This document shows positions 16,632 through 23,245 of a stretch of DNA of 59,162 nt, piece after piece. Each line of letters begins with the position of its first letter. The stretch's first letter is position 1. A program made the position numbers and the translations under genes. Source of the DNA: JAVBPR01 sp031549485 (lineage in GTDB: Bacteria; Bacillota; Clostridia; Oscillospirales; Feifaniaceae). The notes under the pieces are model-generated. The model was not told the DNA's origin. It saw only the letters and a program-made list of their open reading frames with translations, and did not search any database. Where the stretch lies: positions 1 to 59,162 of the forward strand of contig JAVBPR010000025.1 in assembly GCA_031549485.1 (NCBI GenBank), in the 5' to 3' direction.

Positions 16632-17326
16632 GCACAATATTTGTCTTTTTCTATCTTGCGTGCTACATGATAGCGCTAATCCCGTTTTTGATTATAATTC
16701 GCGGAAGGTTCGATAAATACCGCGGCGAAATCGAAAAAAAAGTCAAAAGATGGGCGCTTAGCATGCTCAAAGCCGCGGGTGTAAAGGTCGATATCTCCGG
16801 CCTTGAAAACATTCCGGAAGGTAATGTTATAGTTATTTGCAATCATCAGGGCATTGCCGAAATCCCGATAGTTTTGGGATATGTTAAAGTCGCCGGAATG
16901 CTTGCGAAAATCGAGCTTTCCAAAATTCCGATTTTCAGCTACCTTATGATTGCGGTCGGTTGCGTTTTTGTCGACCGAAATGACAAGACGCAGGCTCGAG
17001 CGGCTGTAACAAATTCTATCGAGGCTGTAAAAAGGGGAAACAGCATGGTCATTTTCCCCGAGGGCACGAGAAGCAAGGACGGCGAAATAGGTCCGTTTAA
17101 GCAAGGCGCGGCGTCTATTGCCGCGGGCGCGGGCGTTCCGGTTCTTCCGATTGTTTTCGAGGGTTCGATAAAGGTTTTCGAAGAGAAAAAACGGGTGGTA
17201 AGAGGTCAAACGGTCAAGGTGCGAATCCTGCCGCCGATCGACGTCGCAGGCCTTTCGGTTGCGGACAGGCAGAGAGCCTTAAACGACATCCGCGAAAAAA
17301 TGATAGAAGTTAAAAAATCACTTTAA
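16628..17326 (+). CDS. plsC: 1-acyl-glycerol-3-phosphate acyltransferase (PlsC-like)
   Basis: The 232-residue product is a PlsC-family acyltransferase that would acylate lysophosphatidic acid at the membrane. One N-terminal transmembrane segment (about 4-25) precedes the acyltransferase fold. FPEGTRSKDG near residue 143 and the VLPIVFEG region near 180 are typical. The first motif reads NHQGIAE (near 72), that is HX4E where the family has HX4D; the acidic partner of the catalytic His is thus glutamate. The fold otherwise looks intact. ATGA overlap with pgcA; the protease gene follows after 11 bp. Confidence 0.9.
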   Translation: MSTIFVFFYLACYMIALIPFLIIIRGRFDKYRGEIEKKVKRWALSMLKAAGVKVDISGLENIPEGNVIVICNHQGIAEIPIVLGYVKVAGMLAKIELSKIPIFSYLMIAVGCVFVDRNDKTQARAAVTNSIEAVKRGNSMVIFPEGTRSKDGEIGPFKQGAASIAAGAGVPVLPIVFEGSIKVFEEKKRVVRGQTVKVRILPPIDVAGLSVADRQRALNDIREKMIEVKKSL

Positions 17327-17337
17327 GGAAAATAAGC

Positions 17338-18963
17338 ATGAAAAAACTTTGCGCTTTGATTATCTGTGCCGTAACGCTGTTTTCGGCAGTGTTTTACTGC
17401 GCCGCCGCGGATGTGGGCGAAAACAAAATATCGATATATTTAAACGGCGGGGCTCTTGAAATTCCGCAGAGCTTCGGCACGCCGTTTTACGACGGCGCCG
17501 GCAGGTTGCAAATTCCGATGCGCTATATTTTTGAAAAATGCGGATATAAAATTATTTGGGATCAAAACACCAGAACGGTTACGGTGCCGACCGGTTCGGG
17601 CGATCTTTCGCTTGGAATCGGCAGCAATATTTTGCGGTTTGACGGCGCCGAAACGGTGATGGACACTGCCGCCACCCTTGGAAGCGACGGACGGACATAT
17701 ATTCCTCTGCGCTTCGCGCTTGAAGCCCTGAACTTTACCGTTTCGTGGCAAAAAGGTGAGAAAACCGATACCGTTTTGATAGACGGGAAAATCGGCGGGC
17801 TTCGTGAAACTCCGCTCGGCGGGGTTGAAATTGCGGACATTGCGGAAGAAGCGGTGTTTTATATCGAGGTTTCTTTTGAGGGGGTGCCGTTTGCAAGCGG
17901 CAGCGGATTTTTTATCGATAAAGAGGGCACGGCGGTAACGAATTTCCATGTTCTCGCAGACAGCGATTACGCCGAGGTAACCATGACCGACGGCGAAATT
18001 TACGCGGTCGACGAGGTTTTGTTTTTTGATTATGACAGAGATTTTGCGGTTATAAAAGTTTCGAAAACCTCGCAAAGCGGTAAAGAGAGAAAGTATTTTC
18101 CATATCTGATAACGGGCGATTCTGGGAAAATCAAAAACGGCGAAACGATTTACACGGTCGGAAGCCCGCTCGGATTTTCGAATTCTATTTCATCCGGTCT
18201 TGTCAGCAATAAACTACGCGAGGTTGACGGGATGCAACTTATACAAATTTCCGCCCCGATTTCGCACGGGAGCAGCGGCGGCGCGCTTATAAACGAGCGG
18301 GGCGAAGCTGTCGGTATTCCGAGCGGCGGATATGCCGCGGGGCAAAACCTTAATTTTGCGGTGCCGATTAATTTTGTTTTGTCATCTGAATACGGCAAGG
18401 ACGGCTTTCCGTACGCTCAGTTCCCGCTTGAGAGATTTTTAAAGGAAGTGGCAAACCCGAAGAAATTCTGCGAGAAAATTATCAATGTGGAATTATACCT
18501 GTACGACGAAATCCGCAGCGGACAGACTTTGCGCTCGCCCTTTAATCTTCCCGGCCGCGAGGGAGAGGCGTATTTTTACCTTCCGGTGCCCTCATATGTG
18601 ACGGTGACCGGAATGGCCGAGCGGGAAAACAGAGGCAAATATCAGGAAGAGCTCGATATAATAGCGCGTCGGCACGGCGAGGATAACTGGGACGAATATG
18701 TTCAAAAAAGCATAAAAATTAATCTTGTAAAATATCCCGATGAGGGCGAGATTTTGCCGGATGATTATGCGTATACCGTTTTGAGAACGGCAACCTGCGC
18801 GAAAAACGCGGATGGAGATTACGTTCATACAACCGAGCGCATAAAGCTCGAAGCGGGATGGTACTCGATTCTCGAAATGCCGACAATCGAGAATTTTGAC
18901 TATTTCACCGATGCATGGGGCTATAAGCGGAAGATGCTGACTTATTTGCTATGCGAAGAATAA
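17338..18963 (+). CDS. Secreted trypsin-like serine protease with copper-amine-oxidase-N-like stalk domain
   Basis: A 541-residue exported protein. A signal peptide (about residues 1-24, ending near CAAA) is followed by a stalk domain of the copper amine oxidase N-terminal type (about 30-150), with paired LQIPMRYIFEKCGY and TYIPLRFALEALNF motifs. The trypsin-like domain has the full triad: His in TNFHVLAD (near 203), Asp in YDRDFAVIKV (near 233) and Ser in HGSSGGALI (near 312). A C-terminal 150-residue region has no family I recognise, and there is no PDZ domain. It resembles envelope quality-control proteases. The TAA stop lies inside the element B start (GAATAAGTGTGCC). Confidence 0.9.
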   Translation: MKKLCALIICAVTLFSAVFYCAAADVGENKISIYLNGGALEIPQSFGTPFYDGAGRLQIPMRYIFEKCGYKIIWDQNTRTVTVPTGSGDLSLGIGSNILRFDGAETVMDTAATLGSDGRTYIPLRFALEALNFTVSWQKGEKTDTVLIDGKIGGLRETPLGGVEIADIAEEAVFYIEVSFEGVPFASGSGFFIDKEGTAVTNFHVLADSDYAEVTMTDGEIYAVDEVLFFDYDRDFAVIKVSKTSQSGKERKYFPYLITGDSGKIKNGETIYTVGSPLGFSNSISSGLVSNKLREVDGMQLIQISAPISHGSSGGALINERGEAVGIPSGGYAAGQNLNFAVPINFVLSSEYGKDGFPYAQFPLERFLKEVANPKKFCEKIINVELYLYDEIRSGQTLRSPFNLPGREGEAYFYLPVPSYVTVTGMAERENRGKYQEELDIIARRHGEDNWDEYVQKSIKINLVKYPDEGEILPDDYAYTVLRTATCAKNADGDYVHTTERIKLEAGWYSILEMPTIENFDYFTDAWGYKRKMLTYLLCEE

Positions 18964-19004
18964 GTGTGCCAGCACGCGAAGCGCGCGTGGAGCGCGGTCT
19001 GCCC
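18959..19004 (+). repeat. Element B, short 5' copy overlapping the stop codon
   Basis: AATAAGTGTGCCAGCACGCG is followed by GAAGCGCGCGTGGAGCGCGG and TCTGCCC. This is the same GTGTGCCAGCACG subtype as at 39410. It contains the protease gene's TAA. Confidence 0.75.
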
Positions 19005-19009
19005 GGTAG

Positions 19010-19131
19010 GCAATTGACAATTGACAATTGATAATTAACAATTATGGATGCCGGCTTTCGCCGGCATTGATTAGTTAACAGTGAACAGTTAATAGTTAAC
19101 AGTTATGGAAGCCGGCTTTGCCGGCATTGAT
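19010..19131 (+). repeat. Element A, two consecutive units of different heptamer type
   Basis: The first unit uses CAATTGA heptamers and the hairpin TGCCGGC-TTTC-GCCGGCA (19049-19066). The second uses AGTTAAC/AGTGAAC heptamers and GCCGGC-TTT-GCCGGC (19111-19125). Both end in ATTGATT. Confidence 0.85.
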
Positions 19132-19133
19132 TA

Positions 19134-19182
19134 AAAGATGCAAGCAAAACGCACCAACCCCGTCGGAGACAGGGAAAACAAA
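19134..19182 (+). repeat. Element E
   Basis: AAGATGCAAGCAAAACGCACC and then CCCGTCGGAGACAGGGAAAA match the linker after element A at 39772, 43130 and, inverted, 27399-27452. Confidence 0.65.
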
Positions 19183-19257
19183 AAATGTGAGTTCGTTTCC
19201 CTTGAAAATTATAAAGAGCAACGGGCGCAAAATTAAATTTGCTGTTAAGTTAAAAAC

Positions 19258-19290
19258 AAAAGCTTTGCGAAATGCAAAGCTTTTTATTTT
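19258..19290. terminator. Bidirectional terminator
   Basis: AAAGCTTTGC and GCAAAGCTTT pair around GAAAT with A-rich and T-rich flanks. It ends the minus-strand DUF1836 gene and could also stop leftward repeats on the plus strand. Confidence 0.85.
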
Positions 19291-19327
19291 TTAAAAAGTA
19301 ATTATTTAAATAAAAACAGGACGGGCG

Positions 19328-19885
19328 CTATTTCTTTTTAGCGGCGGATTTCTTTTCCTTTTCTTCTGTTTTTGCGGCTTTGCGGCTTTTTTGTTCTTCC
19401 GCAGGGCTTTTCATTTCCTTAATATATACTTCGCAGGCGAATTTTTTTGCATAGCTTTCTGCCGCGAGGGATAAAACGCCATCACCTTTTTCTTCGGCAT
19501 TTTTAGAAAAATTCTTCAAAATACCTGCAAAAGCGGTTTTGCTTGAAAGAGAAAATTTATTATAAAAATTTTCGATTCCGGTTTTTGGAACTTCACGTTG
19601 CAAAAGAATTGCGACATCGGCGACCGACAAAATTTGTTTAAGGGTGCAAATAACGGTGAGATAAGCGATATGCTCACGGCTGTATTTTTTGCCATCTGCC
19701 CGCGGCATAAGTCCGCTTTTCACATAGTTGTTTATCATTGCGGGAGTAAGTGTTTCGCCTCCCGAAAAGCCGATATGCTGACCTTGCATATAAGCAATGA
19801 CTTGATCCATATAAAGACCGAGATCAGGAATGTTTTTATATTCGGCAGAGGAAAAATTTTCAATTATTTCTTTTAAATTAGCCAT
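19328..19885 (-). CDS. DUF1836 domain protein, probable MerR-like DNA-binding regulator
   Basis: The 185-residue product matches DUF1836, a Firmicutes family with an N-terminal MerR-type winged-helix-like segment. The LTPAMINNYVKSGLMPRADGKKYSREHIAYL pattern lies at about residues 45-78 (quoted parts: LTPAMINNYVKSGL, KKYSREHIAYL). A helical effector or dimer region follows. The C-terminal 30 residues are Lys/Glu/Ala-rich. AAAGGAG precedes the ATG. It is divergent from the SGNH hydrolase, with two facing consensus promoters. Autoregulation or control of the hydrolase is possible but not shown. Confidence 0.85.
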   Translation of the reverse strand: MANLKEIIENFSSAEYKNIPDLGLYMDQVIAYMQGQHIGFSGGETLTPAMINNYVKSGLMPRADGKKYSREHIAYLTVICTLKQILSVADVAILLQREVPKTGIENFYNKFSLSSKTAFAGILKNFSKNAEEKGDGVLSLAAESYAKKFACEVYIKEMKSPAEEQKSRKAAKTEEKEKKSAAKKK

Positions 19886-19939
19886 AGAGGACTCCTTTTA
19901 CCAAGTTAGAATAACAGATAGAGACGGATGTTATATTTA

Positions 19940-19967
19940 ATTATACATAAAGAAACGAAAAACGCAA
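19940..19967 (-). promoter_or_regulatory. Promoter of the DUF1836 gene
   Basis: On the minus strand TTGCGT and TATAAT are separated by 16 bp, about 55 bp before the ATG. It is back-to-back with the plus-strand promoter at 19971. Confidence 0.65.
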
Positions 19968-19970
19968 AAC

Positions 19971-19999
19971 TTGACATAGCAAATATGGCGTAATATAAT
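19971..19999 (+). promoter_or_regulatory. Perfect consensus promoter of the SGNH hydrolase gene
   Basis: TTGACA (19971-19976) and TATAAT (19994-19999) match both sigma-A hexamers exactly with a 17-bp spacer, 50 bp before the start codon. Expression is expected to be high unless repressed. Confidence 0.88.
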
Positions 20000-20049
20000 A
20001 TCGAATATCATATAATATGGTAAAACAAATTGCGATATAGGTGAAGAAG

Positions 20050-20763
20050 ATGAATAAAATTTGTGTTTTCGGTGATTCGATAGCAAGAGGCGTCGTTTTC
20101 GACAAAGAAAAAGGGCGGTATGTTTTTTTAAAGGATTCTTTTGCGAATCTGTTTGCTTCAAGCGCTGAAGTTGAGCTGAAAAATTTTGCAAAATTCGGAT
20201 GTACCATTTCAAAAGGCGAAGAGATTGTGGCGGCGAATCTCGATGAGGCGGCGGACGCCGACATAACTGTTCTCGAGTTCGGCGGCAATGACTGTGATTT
20301 GAATTGGAGCGAAATTTCGAAAAATCCGGAGATTGCACATTTCCCGAAGACTGTTTGCGAAGATTTTATCTCTAAATATATCGAAATAGTTCAAAAAATT
20401 AAAAATGCGGGCGGGCAACCGATTATTTTATCTCTTCCGCCGCTTTCGGCGAAAAACTTTTTTGAGCATGTATCAAAAGGGCTTTCAAAGGAAAATATTT
20501 TAAAATTTTTGGGTAATGTAGAATATATTTATCGCTGGCACGAGAGCTATAACATGAGCGTTTTCCGAGTGGGCGTTTTAACGCAAACGCCGGTTCTTGA
20601 TATTCGCAGCCTTTTTCTTTCAGACAGAAATTATGAAACCCTTATTTGCGAAGACGGAATGCATCCTAATGAAAAAGGCCATGAAATAATTTTTAAAAAA
20701 ATTTTAGAGGCTAAAGACAAATATCACGAAAGATTTTTCAGAAAAACCCCTGCTCTTATTTAG
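20050..20763 (+). CDS. SGNH/GDSL-family hydrolase
   Basis: This 237-residue protein has the SGNH hydrolase blocks: VFGDSIARG near residue 7 (catalytic Ser), FGGNDCD near 75 (oxyanion Asn) and EDGMHPNEKGHEII near 205 (Asp and His). Members are esterases or lipases on acyl or acetyl groups of lipids and glycans. No signal peptide is visible, so it is probably cytoplasmic. ATG 20050 is preferred to GTG 20041 because AGGTGAAG gives proper spacing. It has a perfect sigma-A promoter and a terminator overlapping its stop region. Confidence 0.9.
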   Translation: MNKICVFGDSIARGVVFDKEKGRYVFLKDSFANLFASSAEVELKNFAKFGCTISKGEEIVAANLDEAADADITVLEFGGNDCDLNWSEISKNPEIAHFPKTVCEDFISKYIEIVQKIKNAGGQPIILSLPPLSAKNFFEHVSKGLSKENILKFLGNVEYIYRWHESYNMSVFRVGVLTQTPVLDIRSLFLSDRNYETLICEDGMHPNEKGHEIIFKKILEAKDKYHERFFRKTPALI

Positions 20764-20776
20764 AGCAGGGGTTTTT
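20742..20776. terminator. Bidirectional terminator between convergent genes
   Basis: AACCCCTGCTCT pairs perfectly with AGAGCAGGGGTT around TATTT, with A-run and T-run flanks. It serves both the SGNH hydrolase and the convergent acyl-CoA synthetase gene. Confidence 0.92.
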
Positions 20777-20789
20777 ATCGGATTTTAAT

Positions 20790-23042
20790 TTATTTTCCGC
20801 GTATCTCAACGCGGCGGATTTTGCCGCTTATCGTTTTGGGCAGTTCTTTTACAAATTCGACAATTCGCGGATATTTATAAGGCGCGGTGTGGTGTTTTAC
20901 ATAATCCTGAATTTCTTTTTTGAGCTCGTCGCTCTCGATTGCGTCCTTGGTAAGAACGATTGTCGCCTTGACCGCCTGGCCGCGGACTTCATCGGGAACG
21001 CCGGTAATAGCGCACTCCAAAACATATGGAAGCTCCATTATGACGCTTTCAATTTCAAAAGGTCCTATGCGATAGCCGGAAGATTTAATAAGGTCATCGG
21101 TTCTGCCGACATACCAAAAATAGCCGTCCTCATCGCGCCACGCCATATCGCCGGTGTGGTAAATTCCGTCATGCCAAACCGAATTTGTGGCTTCTTCGTT
21201 TAGGTAGTAGCCGTAAAACATGCCGACCGGTTTTTTCTCGCCGGTGCGGATGATAATTTCGCCGACCTCGCCGTCTTTCGCGGTTTTGCCCTCGCCGTCG
21301 ATAAGGTCGATATTATACTGCGGATTCGGCTTACCCATCGAGCCGGGCTTTGTGTCGGTTCCGACTAAATTAGCGACCGCGACGGTGGTTTCGGTCTGGC
21401 CGAAGCCTTCCATAAGTTTTATGCCGGTCGCCGCGAGAAACTGGTTATAAACCTCGGGATTAAGTGCTTCGCCCGCGATTGTCGCATATTTAAGACTGCT
21501 TAGGTCGTAGGCCGCAAGGTTGTCCTTTATAAAGAAACGGAACATTGTGGGAGGTGCGCAGAAGGTTGTGATTTTATATTTTGCGAAAAGCGGCAGGATT
21601 TCTTTTGCGTCGAACCGGTCAAAATCAAAGGTGAAAATCGCCGCCTCGCACAGCCACTGACCGTAAAGCTTACCCCACATCGATTTCGCCCAGCCGGTGT
21701 CCGAAATGGTGAAATGCAGTCCGTTTGGATCGACGTTATGCCACCACTTTGCCGTCACTATATGGCCGAGCGGATAGGTGTAATCATGCGCGGCAATTTT
21801 GGGATATCCGGTTGTTCCGGAGGTAAAAAACATGATGGTAGGATCGGTTACCGAGGTTTCAATGCGGGTAAAATTGGTGTCCTCGTTTGCAATTCCCTTG
21901 TCGAAATCATGCCAGCCTTCGCGGCTGCCGCCGACAATAATCTTTGTTTTCATATCGGGACAGTTTTTGCAAGCCTCGTCCGCGCTCGCGGCGGCGGTAT
22001 CCGCGCTTGTGCAGATTAAAGCCGAAATTCCTGCGGCTTTGAAGCGGTATTCGAAATCGTGCGGCATAAGCTGGTGAGTTGCGGGGATTGCCACCGCTCC
22101 GATTTTATGAAGTGCGAGAATGGTGTACCAAAACTGGTAATGCCGTTTTAAAACGACCATGACGCGGTCGCCTTTTTTAATTCCCAAAGATGTCAGAAAA
22201 TTCGCGGTCATGTTCGAGTATTTCGACATTCCGGCAAAGGTGAATTTTTTCTCCTCGCCGTCTTTTGAAAGCCACTGCATAGCAAGTTTATTCGGCGATT
22301 TTTTTGCAAGCTCGTCGATTATATCGTATGCAAAATTGAAATTATCGGGATATTCAAATTCAATGCCTTTGAGAAGCCCGTTTTCATCAAGGGTTTCTCG
22401 GGCGTAGTTTTTATAAATAAGGTCGGAGTCCGAAACCTTGTCGCCGCTTTTCTCTTTTCCGACCGGCTTTTTAAGCTCGCCTTTTATAACAACGGCGAGG
22501 AATTTACAGTCTTTTCCGTCGGTCGCCACCATTCCGTGGTGATAGGAGGATTCATACATAATGCTGTCGCCGGGACCGAGAATTTCGACATGATCCTCAT
22601 ATTGGACTTTGAGGTTGCCCTCGAGGATATAGTCGAGCTCCTGCCCCTCGTGGGTGGAAGTATGAATAGGGGCGCTATCTGCCTCCGAGCTGTACTGCGC
22701 GGTGACGATAAACGGCTCCGCAAGACGGTTTTTAAGCATGAACGCAAGATGCTCGTAATCAAAATCGTGCTCTTTTTTTATCTGCATTCCTTCGCCCGCG
22801 CGGACGATATTGAAATACGAAAGGGTGGGGCTTTCGCCCGAAACAAGCTCCGAAATATCGACGCCGAGCTTTTGAGCGCAGCGGAATAAAAAGGTGAAGT
22901 TGAAATCGCTTTCACCGCTCTCGAATTTTTGATATTCCGCGGGAGTTACTTCGCAAGCAGCAGCCATAGTTTCGATAGAATAATTATCGATAAGGCGAAG
23001 ATCGCGAAGCCTCTCGGCAATAACTTTTATTTCAGCGTTCAT
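20790..23042 (-). CDS. XRE-HTH / cupin / AMP-dependent acyl-CoA synthetase fusion
   Basis: A 750-residue three-part protein. Residues about 1-60 form an XRE-type helix-turn-helix (AERLRDLRLIDNYSIETMA). About 75-190 form a cupin domain (HEGQELDYILEGNLKVQY, GDSIMYESSYHHGM). From about 210 an ANL acyl-CoA synthetase follows: FFTSGTTGYPK for ATP binding, EGFGQTE, YHTGDMAWRDEDGYFWYVGRTDD and the C-terminal PKTISGKIRR with the catalytic Lys. It resembles medium-chain or acetyl-type synthetases. HTH-cupin pairs are usually free-standing regulators, so this could be an enzyme that senses its own substrate and binds DNA. The ORF is uninterrupted with a normal ribosome binding site (GGAGG). Confidence 0.92.
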   Translation of the reverse strand: MNAEIKVIAERLRDLRLIDNYSIETMAAACEVTPAEYQKFESGESDFNFTFLFRCAQKLGVDISELVSGESPTLSYFNIVRAGEGMQIKKEHDFDYEHLAFMLKNRLAEPFIVTAQYSSEADSAPIHTSTHEGQELDYILEGNLKVQYEDHVEILGPGDSIMYESSYHHGMVATDGKDCKFLAVVIKGELKKPVGKEKSGDKVSDSDLIYKNYARETLDENGLLKGIEFEYPDNFNFAYDIIDELAKKSPNKLAMQWLSKDGEEKKFTFAGMSKYSNMTANFLTSLGIKKGDRVMVVLKRHYQFWYTILALHKIGAVAIPATHQLMPHDFEYRFKAAGISALICTSADTAAASADEACKNCPDMKTKIIVGGSREGWHDFDKGIANEDTNFTRIETSVTDPTIMFFTSGTTGYPKIAAHDYTYPLGHIVTAKWWHNVDPNGLHFTISDTGWAKSMWGKLYGQWLCEAAIFTFDFDRFDAKEILPLFAKYKITTFCAPPTMFRFFIKDNLAAYDLSSLKYATIAGEALNPEVYNQFLAATGIKLMEGFGQTETTVAVANLVGTDTKPGSMGKPNPQYNIDLIDGEGKTAKDGEVGEIIIRTGEKKPVGMFYGYYLNEEATNSVWHDGIYHTGDMAWRDEDGYFWYVGRTDDLIKSSGYRIGPFEIESVIMELPYVLECAITGVPDEVRGQAVKATIVLTKDAIESDELKKEIQDYVKHHTAPYKYPRIVEFVKELPKTISGKIRRVEIRGK

Positions 23043-23212
23043 TTATATCCTCCAAGCCGCATTACATGCGGAAAATAAGTAAAAATAATTTTACCATTTA
23101 GAGGCATAAAAAGCAAGAAATAATCTTTTTGAGAGGAAATACATATTTTGCCAATATTACACATGCTTGCTTATAAGTAAAGTATTTGTTAAAATTGTAA
23201 TTAATAGAAAAA

Positions 23213-23228
23213 AAGGCGGATGCCTTTA
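23213..23228 (+). other. Small hairpin in the leader of the large secreted protein
   Basis: AAAGGC-GGAT-GCCTTT pairs perfectly just before the ribosome binding site. It may influence translation; there is no further support. Confidence 0.35.
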
Positions 23229-23245
23229 ATTTGGAGGGGAAATTT

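Noticed and set aside
19010..19131. CRISPR-like array
   Set aside because: The period is 7 bp, there are no spacers, and no cas gene is present. It is element A.
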